A stretch of DNA of 64,000 nucleotides, from the NCBI RefSeq assembly GCF_902829295.1, contig NZ_CADEPL010000018.1, positions 97,479-161,478 of the forward strand. Direction: 5' to 3'. This DNA is from Vogesella oryzae. Lineage in GTDB: Bacteria > Pseudomonadota > Gammaproteobacteria > Burkholderiales > Chromobacteriaceae. Positions within the stretch are counted from its first letter, which is position 1; every line of letters starts with the position of its first letter. This document shows positions 1 to 8,668 of the stretch, piece by piece. Both the position numbers and the translations under genes were made by a program. The notes under the pieces are model-generated. The model was not told the origin of the DNA. It ran no database searches and saw only the letters and a list, made by a program, of their open reading frames with translations.

Positions 1-75
1 TGCTGTTTGCCGCCGCCAGTTGATACAAATGCTGTCAACTGCGCCAATATGCGGCAGACAATGCCGTTGCGTTAT

Positions 76-81
76 TATAAT
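76..81 (+). promoter_or_regulatory. Possible -10 element (TATAAT) of the diguanylate cyclase gene
   Basis: A perfect TATAAT hexamer lies 77 bases upstream of the ATG at 158. No good -35 hexamer is seen at 16-18 bases spacing, so the promoter call rests on the -10 alone. Confidence 0.4.
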
Positions 82-157
82 GTCGTAGTCACAGCAGCGA
101 TGCCGCCGCCCAAGCCCGCGCGGCGTCCATTCCGGCTACTGTTGCAGGGATAATTTC

Positions 158-1492
158 ATGGCACCCGATAACCAGCTTGACCCGGCATCGTTCATGCCAC
201 TGTTGCTGGATGCCGTTTGCGCGGTGGATGCGGCCGGCAACTTTGTGTTCGTCAGCGCCGCCAGCGAACAGATATTCGGCTACACGCCGGCAGAAATGGT
301 TGGCCGCTCCATGCTGGCCTTCATCCACCCGGACGACCTCGAGCGCACACTGAGCGCCGCCGGCAAGATCATGCGCGGCCAACCCAACCCGCACTTCGAG
401 AACCGCTACATCCGCAAGGATGGCTCGATCGCCCACATCATGTGGTCCGCCCGCTGGTCGGAATCCAAGCAGATGCGCATTGCCGTGGCGCGCGATGTCA
501 CCGAGCGCAAGCGGGCGGAGTCGATGCAGGCGGCGCTATACGCCATCTCCGAAGCCGCGCACGCGGCAGAGAACCTGCAGGCGCTGTTCCGGCAGATACA
601 TCACATCATTGCCGGACTGCTGCCGGCGCAGGACTTCGCGGTCGCCCTGTGCGACGCTGGCGCGCAGCAGTTAAGCATCTCCTACCAGGCCGACCTGTCG
701 GCCGGCGCCCCAGACAGCACCGGCGCGGCGACGCTCTGCGCGCTGGGCAACCAGGTAGTAAGCAGCGGCCAACCGCTGTTATGGCAATGCGACAGCCAGC
801 AGCCCCCCTCGCCCGATCCGCAGTTGCAAAGCTGGCTGGGCGTGCCGCTCAGTGCCAGCAGCGGCGTCATCGGCGTGCTGATCCTGAAAAGCCGCGATCC
901 GGGCATGCGCTACACCGTGCAGCATCAGGAGCTGCTGCAATATGTGTCCACCCAGATCGCCACCGCCATCGAACGCAAACAGCTGCACAGCCGGCTGCAG
1001 CACCTGGCGCAGCACGACCCGCTGACCGGCCTGCCCAACCGCGCACTGCTCAACGACCGCCTGCAGTCCGCGTTGGCACGGGCAATGCGCAACGCCAGCC
1101 GCATTGCCTTGCTGTATCTGGACCTGGACAACTTCAAGCACATCAACGACAGCCTGGGACACACCACCGGCGACCGACTGCTGCAGGAAGTCGCCTCCCG
1201 GCTGAGCAGCTGCGTGCGCGAAACGGATTCGGTGGCGCGGATCGGTGGCGACGAGTTCATCGTGCTGCTCGAAGACCTGCAATTGGCCGAACACGCCGGC
1301 ACGGTGGCGGAAAAAATCCAGCAGGCATTTGCCGCACCACTGGCGATCGGCGCCGACACCATCCCGGTCAATGTCAGCATCGGCGTCGCGCTCTATCCGG
1401 AAAACGGCAACAGCGGACAGCAACTGCTCGGTCACGCCGACGACATGATGTACCGCATGAAAAAACAGCGCCGCGACAAGACCACCAGCTGA
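158..1492 (+). CDS. PAS-GAF-GGDEF diguanylate cyclase
   Basis: Predicted to make cyclic di-GMP from two GTP in response to a signal read by its N-terminal domains. The 444-residue protein has a PAS/PAC module (about residues 10-125, ending in the typical DVTERKRAE linker), a GAF-like region (about 130-270) and a C-terminal GGDEF domain starting at the HDPLTGLPNR motif. The catalytic motif GGDEF is intact at 363-367, and an RxxD inhibitory site (R354, D357) stands exactly five residues before it, so product inhibition is expected. No membrane segment is evident, so the signal is probably cytoplasmic. The ATG at 158 follows a GCAGGGA ribosome-binding site. It is a single-gene unit ending in a strong terminator. 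The ligand cannot be told from sequence. Confidence 0.9.
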   Translation: MAPDNQLDPASFMPLLLDAVCAVDAAGNFVFVSAASEQIFGYTPAEMVGRSMLAFIHPDDLERTLSAAGKIMRGQPNPHFENRYIRKDGSIAHIMWSARWSESKQMRIAVARDVTERKRAESMQAALYAISEAAHAAENLQALFRQIHHIIAGLLPAQDFAVALCDAGAQQLSISYQADLSAGAPDSTGAATLCALGNQVVSSGQPLLWQCDSQQPPSPDPQLQSWLGVPLSASSGVIGVLILKSRDPGMRYTVQHQELLQYVSTQIATAIERKQLHSRLQHLAQHDPLTGLPNRALLNDRLQSALARAMRNASRIALLYLDLDNFKHINDSLGHTTGDRLLQEVASRLSSCVRETDSVARIGGDEFIVLLEDLQLAEHAGTVAEKIQQAFAAPLAIGADTIPVNVSIGVALYPENGNSGQQLLGHADDMMYRMKKQRRDKTTS

Positions 1493-1515
1493 TTGCGGCC
1501 AACCGCAAGACCGCA

Positions 1516-1550
1516 AAAAGCCCCGGCAGCATAACGCTACCGGGGCTTTT
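1516..1550. terminator. Bidirectional rho-independent terminator
   Basis: AAAAGCCCCGG and CCGGGGCTTTT form an 11-base perfect stem around a 13-base loop, with A and T runs on both sides. It lies between the convergent GGDEF gene and betaine-binding protein gene and can serve both. Confidence 0.9.
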
Positions 1551-1566
1551 GCATGACGTGATGCGT

Positions 1567-2421
1567 TTACAACCAGCCAGCCACGCGGCCGCCGTTGCCG
1601 GCCACCCACTTCTCGGCCGCGGCCGCCGGCTTGATGCCGTTTTCCACGTCCAGCATCACGCTGCCGACCTCCTCCGCCTTCCAGCTGAACTTCTTCAGGA
1701 AGCTGGCCACCGCCGGCGCCTTGGTCGTCAGGCCCGGGTTCATCACGGTGTCCACGTGCTCTTCTTCGCCGTAAACCTTTTTCGGGTCTTCCAGGAAGCG
1801 CAGACGCCACTTGGCAAACATCCAGTGCGGAATCCAGCCGGTCACCGCAATCGGGCGCTTGCCATTGATGGCGCGCGCCAGTTCCGATGCCATGCCCGGG
1901 CCGGAGCTGGGCATCAGTTTCAGATCCAGGTTGTAGTCCTTGATCGCCTGCTCGGTTTTCTTCATCACCCCGGCGCCGGCATCGATACCGACGATGCGGT
2001 CCTGGAACACGTCCTTGTACTTGTTGAGATCGGCAATGCTCTTGGCCGGCACGTATTCCGGCACGATCAGGCCGATCTTGGCACCCGGATAGTTGGTACC
2101 GGCGATCACCACCTTGTCCTTCAGCTTCTGGTAGTAGTCACCATGGGTGGCCGGCAGCCAGGCCGACAGCGTGACATCCAGATCGCCGCGTGCCACGCCC
2201 TGCCACATGATGCCGGCCGCTACCGGCACCAGTTCCACCGGGTAGCCCAGCTTGGTCTTGATAATGTTGGCCGCCACCTGGGTGGTGGCCACGCTATCCG
2301 CCCAGCCTTCCACGTAGCCGATCTTGATCAGCGGTTTGTCGGCGGCAAAGGCACCGCTACTACATGCCAGCGCGGTGGCCAGCAGCGTGATACGGGTGAA
2401 AGTTCTGCGATTCAAGTTCAT
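1567..2421 (-). CDS. Glycine betaine/choline ABC transporter substrate-binding protein (ProX/OpuAC type)
   Basis: Periplasmic receptor that would deliver glycine betaine or a related quaternary amine to an ABC importer. The 284-residue protein begins with a Sec signal peptide (basic MNLNRRTFTR, hydrophobic core, cleavage near SSGAFA/ADK, about residue 26) followed by an OpuAC-type fold with the typical start KIGYVEGWADSVATT and several tryptophans (for example TGWIPHWMFAKW) of the kind that cage trimethylammonium groups. Permease and ATPase genes are not adjacent, so it may work with a transporter encoded elsewhere. Its neighbours (phosphorylcholine phosphatase and sarcosine oxidase) support a role in uptake of choline-derived compounds for catabolism. 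Whether the ligand is betaine, choline or carnitine is not resolved. Confidence 0.85.
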   Translation of the reverse strand: MNLNRRTFTRITLLATALACSSGAFAADKPLIKIGYVEGWADSVATTQVAANIIKTKLGYPVELVPVAAGIMWQGVARGDLDVTLSAWLPATHGDYYQKLKDKVVIAGTNYPGAKIGLIVPEYVPAKSIADLNKYKDVFQDRIVGIDAGAGVMKKTEQAIKDYNLDLKLMPSSGPGMASELARAINGKRPIAVTGWIPHWMFAKWRLRFLEDPKKVYGEEEHVDTVMNPGLTTKAPAVASFLKKFSWKAEEVGSVMLDVENGIKPAAAAEKWVAGNGGRVAGWL

Positions 2422-2491
2422 CTCTATTCCTCAGCCTGTTATGTAGGTAATGACGAGAAGCTGCCCTTTTGCCGCGCCTGAACGGCGCGTG

Positions 2492-3547
2492 TTATTGAAT
2501 TTCTTCCGGTTTCACCACCAGCCAGTTCTTGTCGGCGGTGACCGGCTGGCCCAGCGCCTGCTGCTGCTGCGCGGATTTCTCCCACCACGCCTGCATCGCC
2601 GGCATGTATTTGGCCTTGCGGTTTACCCACACCCGCATGCCGCCTTTCTCCACGTCGGTGGCATTCAACAGCATGTAGCCATCGGAAATCGGCGTGTCGC
2701 CGCCCACCAGCACCGGCTTCTTCCACTGGTCGATCCAGCCGACGATGCTGCCGAGCTTGCCTTCGTACCAGGTCATCGGGTTCATCAGGTAGGGAGTGAG
2801 CTCCAGATCCAGGTTGGCCTTCTGGTCATACTTGCCCTTCTTGATCTGCAACCGCGAGGTGGTCAGCTCGCCGCTCTGGCGGTTCTTCAGCAGCATGTTC
2901 ACGCCGATCACGTTCTGCGGCTTGACGTTGTAGCCATACTTCGGATCGCTGGCCACCATGCGCACCAGCTCCTCGCTGGCCGCGGTCATCACATACACCT
3001 CGATGCCGTTTTCCTGCAGCTTGTTGTACAGCTCCTGCATGCCGGTATACAGCTGCGGCCGGTTCACCGTGCCGTCCACCACCTTGTCGCCGCTGTAGTA
3101 CTTGATCGGAATCGGCTTGTCGTAAGCCAGCAGCTCGTCGACATAACCCTTCAGCTCCTTCAGCGTGAAGCCGGAGAACACCTGCGCCACCCACGGGTAG
3201 CACACCAGATCGTCCACTTCGCACAAGCGGTAGTAGTAGCTGTTGAGGCTTTCCTTGAAGCCGGCGCTGTCCTTGAACGGAATCAGCTTCAGCGACGGGT
3301 CCAGCTTGTCGCGGGTCAGCACGCCTTTCATTTCCAGAAACGGCAGCAACGACTCTTCCAGGTCGTAACGGTAGGTGGTGTTGTCCATGTCGAACACCGC
3401 GTACTGTCCCTTGTTGGCCTGCTTGGCAATCAGGCTGTTGAGCCTGGCAGCGGCTTCCGCCGGCCAGTGGACCAGCTCGGTAGCCTGGCTGCCGGCGGCA
3501 GCCAGCAGTAGTGACAGCGATACGGCAACGCGTTTGAATCGATTCAT
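2492..3547 (-). CDS. pchP: Phosphorylcholine phosphatase (HAD superfamily)
   Basis: Predicted periplasmic hydrolase releasing choline from phosphorylcholine. The start at 3547 was chosen because MNRFKR begins a clear signal peptide (cleavage near GSQA/TEL) and a GGAG ribosome-binding site lies just upstream; a longer frame to 3637 has no such support. HAD motif I is DMDNT (D53 nucleophile, D55, T57), the DxDxT-type form seen in Pseudomonas PchP. A later GGDTPISDG segment fits the metal-binding aspartates of motif IV. The 351-residue length matches the Pseudomonas enzyme. It lies between a betaine-binding protein gene and the sarcosine oxidase cluster, so freed choline could be oxidised to betaine and demethylated to sarcosine; the choline-to-dimethylglycine enzymes are not in this window. 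Confidence 0.85.
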   Translation of the reverse strand: MNRFKRVAVSLSLLLAAAGSQATELVHWPAEAAARLNSLIAKQANKGQYAVFDMDNTTYRYDLEESLLPFLEMKGVLTRDKLDPSLKLIPFKDSAGFKESLNSYYYRLCEVDDLVCYPWVAQVFSGFTLKELKGYVDELLAYDKPIPIKYYSGDKVVDGTVNRPQLYTGMQELYNKLQENGIEVYVMTAASEELVRMVASDPKYGYNVKPQNVIGVNMLLKNRQSGELTTSRLQIKKGKYDQKANLDLELTPYLMNPMTWYEGKLGSIVGWIDQWKKPVLVGGDTPISDGYMLLNATDVEKGGMRVWVNRKAKYMPAMQAWWEKSAQQQQALGQPVTADKNWLVVKPEEIQ

Positions 3548-3584
3548 CAGCACACTCCATGAACGGCATGCTTCTGCCGGCAAT

Positions 3585-3613
3585 AAAAAACCCGGCATAC
3601 CGTGTATGCCGGG
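3585..3613 (-). terminator. Rho-independent terminator of the dipeptidase-sox unit
   Basis: A perfect 10-base stem CCCGGCATAC / GTATGCCGGG with a CGT loop is followed on the minus strand by six T. It lies just after the dipeptidase stop and before the pchP start. Confidence 0.9.
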
Positions 3614-3624
3614 CAAACCGGGGT

Positions 3625-4593
3625 TTATCCCCCCCACACTTCTCCGAAAACCCGTAGCCAGTTCTCACCCAGCACCTTGCGCATCTTGCTTTCGCTCCAG
3701 CCGGCCTTTTCCATGGCAGCGGTCAGGTTGGGCGTTTCGCCAATGGTGCGGATGCCTTCCGGATTGAGAATGGTGCCGAAGCTGGTCAGGCGGCGATAAC
3801 GGCCCTTGTCGTGGGTGATCCAGTCGAAGAAGCCCTTGTCGTAGCCCTGGGTGAAGTCGGTACCGAAGCCGACGCAATCCTCGCCCACCAGGTTGATCAC
3901 GTAGTCCATCGCCTCGACGTAGTCGTCGACGGTGGCCTCGATGCCGCGCTTGAGGAACGGCGGGAACATGGTGACGCCGATAAAGCCGCCGTGGTCGGCG
4001 ATGAACTTCAGCTCCTCGTCGCTCTTGTTGCGCGGGTGCTCTTTCAGGCCGGACGGCAGGCAGTGCGAGTAGCACACCGGCTTCTTGGATTCGAGGATCG
4101 CCTCCTTGGAAGTGTTGCCGCCGACGTGCGACAGATCGACCATGATGCCGGTACGGTTCATCTCGGCGATCACCTCGCGGCCGAAGCCGGACAGGCCGCC
4201 GTCGCGCTCGTAGCAACCGGTGCCGATCAGGTTCTGCGTGTTGTAGCACAGCTGCACCACGCGCACGCCCATGTCGGCAAACGCCTCGATGTAGCCGATG
4301 TTGTCCTCGAAGGCATGCGCGTTCTGGAAGCCGAGGATGATGCCGGTCTTGCCCTGCTCCTTGGCCTTGCGGATGTCGTCGGTGGTACGTACCAGCGACA
4401 GGATTTCGTCGTACTGACGGATCTTCTGCTTCATCTCGGCGATATTGCTGACGGTATCGGCAAAGCCTTCCCATACCGACACGGTGCAGTTGGCCGCCGT
4501 CAGCCCGCCCTTGCGCATATCCTCGAAAACCGAGCGCTCCCACTTGGCGATGATCAGGCCGTCAATGACGATGCTGTCTTGATGCAATGACAT
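3625..4593 (-). CDS. Renal-dipeptidase-family protein of a betaine catabolism cluster
   Basis: Member of the membrane dipeptidase (peptidase M19) family of zinc hydrolases; here it has no signal peptide and is probably cytoplasmic. The 322-residue protein keeps family landmarks such as VVQLCYNTQN, MVDLSHVGG, YSHCLP and GFGTDFTQGY. A close parallel is the dipeptidase-like gene in the Pseudomonas dimethylglycine/sarcosine catabolic region; its physiological substrate there is not settled, so peptide hydrolysis should not be assumed. The start at 4593 was chosen for its GGAGGAAACACC ribosome-binding site; an upstream extension to 4644 lacks support. It follows soxG in the same direction after a 77-base gap holding a hairpin and ends at a strong terminator, so it is probably the last gene of the sox transcript. 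Confidence 0.8.
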   Translation of the reverse strand: MSLHQDSIVIDGLIIAKWERSVFEDMRKGGLTAANCTVSVWEGFADTVSNIAEMKQKIRQYDEILSLVRTTDDIRKAKEQGKTGIILGFQNAHAFEDNIGYIEAFADMGVRVVQLCYNTQNLIGTGCYERDGGLSGFGREVIAEMNRTGIMVDLSHVGGNTSKEAILESKKPVCYSHCLPSGLKEHPRNKSDEELKFIADHGGFIGVTMFPPFLKRGIEATVDDYVEAMDYVINLVGEDCVGFGTDFTQGYDKGFFDWITHDKGRYRRLTSFGTILNPEGIRTIGETPNLTAAMEKAGWSESKMRKVLGENWLRVFGEVWGG

Positions 4594-4625
4594 GATGGTG
4601 TTTCCTCCGGGCAAGAGTTGGCCGC

Positions 4626-4648
4626 GGCGGTGCGACTGGCGCACCGCC
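4626..4648 (-). terminator. Hairpin between soxG and the dipeptidase gene
   Basis: GGCGGTGCG and CGCACCGCC form a 9-base perfect stem with a 5-base loop. No T run follows on the minus strand, so it is more likely an attenuating or RNA-stabilising hairpin inside the operon than a full stop. A GTTGGCCGCG near-copy of the dispersed repeat abuts it at 4617. Confidence 0.4.
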
Positions 4649-4670
4649 GGGCAGAATGGTCAGCGGCGGG

Positions 4671-5351
4671 TCAGGCGGTAACCGCCTTGCGTGCCGGGGC
4701 GGCGTGCTGTTTGTCCAGCAGCCGCAACAGCGGATGGCTGCCGGATTCGGCCAGCTTGGCCACCGCAAAGCGGTACGGGGTGCACACCTTGCGCAACAGC
4801 AGCCACAGGTAGTCGGCAAAGCTGCGGCGGATGATCAGGAACACGCCGTCGTCTTCCAGCCGCAGCACGGTGCCGCCGGCCTTGCCGAGCACGGTGCTCA
4901 CCGCCTGGCCCACCGCCAGCGACTCGAAGTCGTACACCCCCATGTGGCGCAGCACGGTGACGTGCTCGCTGCCGGACAGCGACAGGCAGGTCAGGCCGCC
5001 GCTGTTGTCCACCGCATGGGCGAACAGGCCGGCAAAGGCCGCCTCGAATGCGGCCAACCTTTGCGCCAGTTCGGCGCGGCGGGTCACCAGCAGCAGTTCG
5101 TCCGGCGACACCCACACCAGCACACCGGCGTCGCCAGTGCTGAACTGGCCGGCGGCCGGCACGCTGGCGCCGGTCACGCTGCTCACCGCGGCGGCGATGG
5201 CGGCATCCGCCAGCTCGCCACGGATGGCGATGTAGCCCAGCAGCGGCAGCTCGTTGGCACGCACCTGCTGGCTGCTGTCGGCCGGCACGGTTTCCGCCGG
5301 CAGGTTGAAGTTGACCAGCGGGGACTGCAGATAGGGTTGGAAGTTAGGCAT
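4671..5351 (-). CDS. soxG: Sarcosine oxidase gamma subunit
   Basis: Smallest of the two folate-fold-related subunits of the heterotetrameric (alpha-beta-gamma-delta) sarcosine oxidase, which oxidatively demethylates sarcosine to glycine and passes the methyl carbon to tetrahydrofolate. The 226-residue product starts at MPNFQPYLQSPL and carries the GcvT-like stretch with SPDELLLV, LSLSGSEHVTVLRH and a C-terminal RSFADYLWLLL. Its ATG overlaps the last 8 bases of soxA, indicating translational coupling, and gene order soxB-D-A-G is the standard one. Confidence 0.93.
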   Translation of the reverse strand: MPNFQPYLQSPLVNFNLPAETVPADSSQQVRANELPLLGYIAIRGELADAAIAAAVSSVTGASVPAAGQFSTGDAGVLVWVSPDELLLVTRRAELAQRLAAFEAAFAGLFAHAVDNSGGLTCLSLSGSEHVTVLRHMGVYDFESLAVGQAVSTVLGKAGGTVLRLEDDGVFLIIRRSFADYLWLLLRKVCTPYRFAVAKLAESGSHPLLRLLDKQHAAPARKAVTA

Positions 5352-8300
5352 GTTGACGCACCCCTTCTTGATCGACGAATACGGAGGAAACCACCTTGGC
5401 CGGGTGCATCTTGCCCTGCGCCCACACATACACGGTGTCGCCGCTGCGCTGGCTGCCACCCTTCAGCACCGCCATGGCGATGGAGCGACCGAGGAAGGCG
5501 CTGTGGTAGCTGGAGGTGACATGGCCCTGCATGGCGGCCGGCGGCGTGGCGTCCGGCGTGGACAGGATCTGCGCGCCTTCGGTCAGCACCACTTTCGGGT
5601 CTTCGGTGTACAGACCCACCAGCTGCTTGCGGTCGCTGCGCACGGTGTCGGAGCGGCTCAGCGAGCGTTTGCCGAGGAAGCTGAACGGCTTCTTCATGCC
5701 CACTGCCCAGCCCATAGCCAGATCCATCGGCGTCATCGAGCCGTCGGTATCCTGACCGACGATGATGAAGCCCTTCTCGGCACGCAGTACGTGCATGGTT
5801 TCGGTGCCGTACGGGGTGATGCCGAATTCATCACCGGCCGCCATCACCTGTTCCCAGATGTAGTGGCCGTAGCAGGCATCGACGTTGATCTCGTACGCCA
5901 GTTCACCGGAGAAGGAGATACGGAACACCTTGGCCGGTACGCCGGCGACGGTGCCTTCGCGCCAGTCCATGAACTTGAAGTTCTCGGCCGACAGGTCGAT
6001 GTCGCTGCACAGTTTCTGCAGCACGGCACGGCTCTTCGGCCCCACCACCGCGGTGGTGCTCCAGTGGTCGGTGGTGGAGGTGAAACGCACCTGCAGTTCC
6101 GGCCATTCGGTCTGGTGCCAGCGTTCCAGCCAGTTCAGCACGCGGGCGGCGCCGCCGGTGGTGGTGGTCATGTGGAAGTGGTCGTCGGCGATGCAGGCGG
6201 TCACGCCGTCGTCCATCACCATGCCATTCTCGTCCAACATCAGGCCGTAGCGGCACTTGCCCGGGTCCAGCTTGCTCCAGGCGTTGGAGTAGATGCGGTT
6301 GAGGAACTCGCGCGCGTCCGGGCCTTTGACATCGATCTTGCCGAGGGTGGAGGCATCCATCACGCCGACGCTGTTACGGGTGGCCAGACATTCGCGGTCC
6401 ACCGCCTGGTGCATCGTTTCCTTGCCCTGGGGGAAGTACCACGGGCGCATCCACTGGCCGACGGTCTCGAACAGCGCGCCACGCTTGAGGTGCGAGGCCT
6501 GCATCGCGGTGTAGCGGCGCGGCTCGAAGGTGTCGGCCTTGTGGCTGCCGGCCAGCGCGCCGAAGGTTACCGGGGTGTAGGCCGGGCGGTAGGTGGTGGT
6601 ACCCACCGCGGAGATCGGCTTGCCCAGTGCCTCGGCGGCGATGGCGAAGCCGTTGACGTTGGACAGCTTGCCCTGGTCGGTACCGAAGCCCAGCGCGGTG
6701 TAGCGCTTCACGTGTTCGATGGAGCGGTAGTTCTCGCGCACTGCCAGGTGGATGTCGGCGGCAGAGACGTCGTTCTGGAAGTCGACAAACGCCTTGGCGC
6801 CGTGGCCTTCGGCCAGGCCGTCCGGCACGCGGAACAGGCGGCGGGTGGCGGCCACCTCGTGCTCGTCACCCTGCGGGCAGTCGCCGTGGGTGCTGCGACC
6901 GAAGCCGGCCAGCATGGCGCTGGTGGCGGCGTGGGTCTGCGCCAGCGCGCTGGACAGCTCCCAGCGGCCGGTGATGGCACCGGCACAGCTGATGCCCTGG
7001 CGGCCCTCATCCGGCACCACGAAGGACAGGCTTTCCTCTTTCCAGTACGGGCGGCCGGTGTTGTGGCAGAACAGGTGCACGGTGGAAGTCAGGCCGCCGG
7101 AGGACAGGATGCTGTCGGCCGACAGGCGCGGGCCCTTGCCACGCACGGTGTTGGTGAACGGGTCAAGCTGTACCAGCTGCGCGCCGCTGACGGCGGTCTT
7201 GCCGTGTACCTGGGCAATGCCGTAGCCCAGCATCAGCTCCACGCCGGCCTGTTTGGCCTGCTGCTGGCGCCAGTCGGCGGCACCGCGCAGACGGGTGTCG
7301 ATCAGCGTCACGCGGCTGCCGGCTTCGGCCAGGTCGCGGGCGGCGTCGTAGGCGGCGTCGTTGTGCGTCATCAGCAGCACGTTGCGGCCAACGGCCACGC
7401 CGTAGCGGTTGAGGTAGGTCTGGCCGGCGGCGGCGGTCATCACCCCCGGGCGGTCGTTGTTGCCGTAGACCAGCGGGCGCTCAATGGCGCCGGCGGCCAG
7501 CACCACGTGGTGGGCGCGGATCTTGTGCAGGCGCTGACGCGGCTGACCCGGGTTGCGGCTGCCGATCGGCAGGTGGTCCTGGCACAGTTCCAGTGCCTGC
7601 ACCAGGTTCTGCTCGTGCAGCGCGAAGGCGGTGGTGCGGCGCAGTACCGTGACATTGCCCAGGCTATCCAGCTCGGCCAGGCGCTCGTTCACCCACTGCA
7701 TCGCCGGCTTGCCGTCGATACGGGCGCTGGCATCGGACAGCATCCAGCCACCGGCTTCGTTCTGTTCGTCTACCAGCAGGGTCTTGAGACCGGCGCGGCC
7801 TGCCAGGGTAGCGGCCCACAGACCGCAGGCACCGCCGCCCACCACCAGCACGTCCACGTGGTGGTGCAGGTGGTCGTAGTATTCCGGGTCGGCTTCCACC
7901 GGGGCGCGGCCATAGCCGGCCGCCATGCGTATCATCTTCTCGTACAGCGGCCAGGCGGCCTTTACCGGACCCATGAAAGTCTTGTAGTAGAAGCCGGGTG
8001 GCATGAAACGGGCAAAAGTACCGGCCATGCCCTTCAGGTCGAAGTGCAGCGACGGGAAGCCGGTCGTGGTGGTGGCGGACAGGCCGTGATAAAGCTCCAC
8101 CTGGGTGGCTTTCAGGTCCGGTACGGTGTAAGCGCCGGTTTCCAGCTGGATCAGCGCGTTCGGTTCTTCCGAACCATGACCGATGATGCCGCGCGGGCGG
8201 CCGTACTTGAAGCTGCGGCCGATCAGCTTGACGCCGTTGGCGATCAGCGCCGAGGCCAGGGTATCGCCGGCGAAACCCTGCATCTGCTTGCCGTCGAAGG

Positions 8301-8364
8301 TGAACTTGAGTGGCGATTGGCTATCGATGCGCTGGCTGTTGCGATGGACACGGTAGGCGCTCAT
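5344..8364 (-). CDS. soxA: Sarcosine oxidase alpha subunit
   Basis: Large subunit (1006 residues) of heterotetrameric sarcosine oxidase. It starts with a ferredoxin-like segment (RNSQRIDSQSPLKFTFDGK, GDTLASALIANG), continues with a Rossmann domain (VDVLVVGGGACGLWAATLAG, about residues 168-190) that binds NAD, and ends with a GcvT-like tetrahydrofolate domain (from about residue 620; TLGKIDVKGPDAREFLNR and YGTETMHVLRAEKG). The C-terminal half handles the one-carbon unit released from sarcosine. The ATG at 8364 overlaps the soxD stop as ATGA; a longer reading to 8487 would overlap most of soxD and is rejected. Confidence 0.95.
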   Translation of the reverse strand: MSAYRVHRNSQRIDSQSPLKFTFDGKQMQGFAGDTLASALIANGVKLIGRSFKYGRPRGIIGHGSEEPNALIQLETGAYTVPDLKATQVELYHGLSATTTTGFPSLHFDLKGMAGTFARFMPPGFYYKTFMGPVKAAWPLYEKMIRMAAGYGRAPVEADPEYYDHLHHHVDVLVVGGGACGLWAATLAGRAGLKTLLVDEQNEAGGWMLSDASARIDGKPAMQWVNERLAELDSLGNVTVLRRTTAFALHEQNLVQALELCQDHLPIGSRNPGQPRQRLHKIRAHHVVLAAGAIERPLVYGNNDRPGVMTAAAGQTYLNRYGVAVGRNVLLMTHNDAAYDAARDLAEAGSRVTLIDTRLRGAADWRQQQAKQAGVELMLGYGIAQVHGKTAVSGAQLVQLDPFTNTVRGKGPRLSADSILSSGGLTSTVHLFCHNTGRPYWKEESLSFVVPDEGRQGISCAGAITGRWELSSALAQTHAATSAMLAGFGRSTHGDCPQGDEHEVAATRRLFRVPDGLAEGHGAKAFVDFQNDVSAADIHLAVRENYRSIEHVKRYTALGFGTDQGKLSNVNGFAIAAEALGKPISAVGTTTYRPAYTPVTFGALAGSHKADTFEPRRYTAMQASHLKRGALFETVGQWMRPWYFPQGKETMHQAVDRECLATRNSVGVMDASTLGKIDVKGPDAREFLNRIYSNAWSKLDPGKCRYGLMLDENGMVMDDGVTACIADDHFHMTTTTGGAARVLNWLERWHQTEWPELQVRFTSTTDHWSTTAVVGPKSRAVLQKLCSDIDLSAENFKFMDWREGTVAGVPAKVFRISFSGELAYEINVDACYGHYIWEQVMAAGDEFGITPYGTETMHVLRAEKGFIIVGQDTDGSMTPMDLAMGWAVGMKKPFSFLGKRSLSRSDTVRSDRKQLVGLYTEDPKVVLTEGAQILSTPDATPPAAMQGHVTSSYHSAFLGRSIAMAVLKGGSQRSGDTVYVWAQGKMHPAKVVSSVFVDQEGVRQHA

Positions 8365-8657
8365 GCTTCGCTCTCCTTCAGGTAATGCGCTTTGCCTTCC
8401 GCCAGCGTCCAGCTGCCGGCGATCTGATAACTGGCGGTGTGCCGCTTGACGACAAACACCTTGCGGCAGCCGGCGGTGTGCTGCCATTGCTCCCAGAACC
8501 AGCCACGGGTGTTCTTGCGCATGAACAGGTAGTCACCCCATTCCGCGTCGCTGGCCTCTTCCGGGTTGGCCGGGCGGGCGATATAGGCCTCGCCGGCATA
8601 GCTGAATTCTTCTTCTTCGCGGGTCGCCCCGCAGTGCGGACAATGAAGCTGGAACAT
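8361..8657 (-). CDS. soxD: Sarcosine oxidase delta subunit
   Basis: Small zinc-binding subunit (98 residues) of heterotetrameric sarcosine oxidase. The four zinc ligands are visible: C6 and C9 in CPHCG, and H60 with C64 in HTAGC, nearly the same spacing as in characterised enzymes. It sits between soxB (11-base gap) and soxA (ATGA overlap). A CTAGGAGAG-type ribosome-binding site precedes the ATG. Confidence 0.95.
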   Translation of the reverse strand: MFQLHCPHCGATREEEEFSYAGEAYIARPANPEEASDAEWGDYLFMRKNTRGWFWEQWQHTAGCRKVFVVKRHTASYQIAGSWTLAEGKAHYLKESEA

Positions 8658-8668
8658 TGGGGGCTCTC

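Noticed and set aside
3548..3637. Longer N-terminus for the phosphorylcholine phosphatase
   Set aside because: It would run into the dipeptidase terminator and precede the signal peptide by 30 unlike residues; the ATG at 3547 has a ribosome site.
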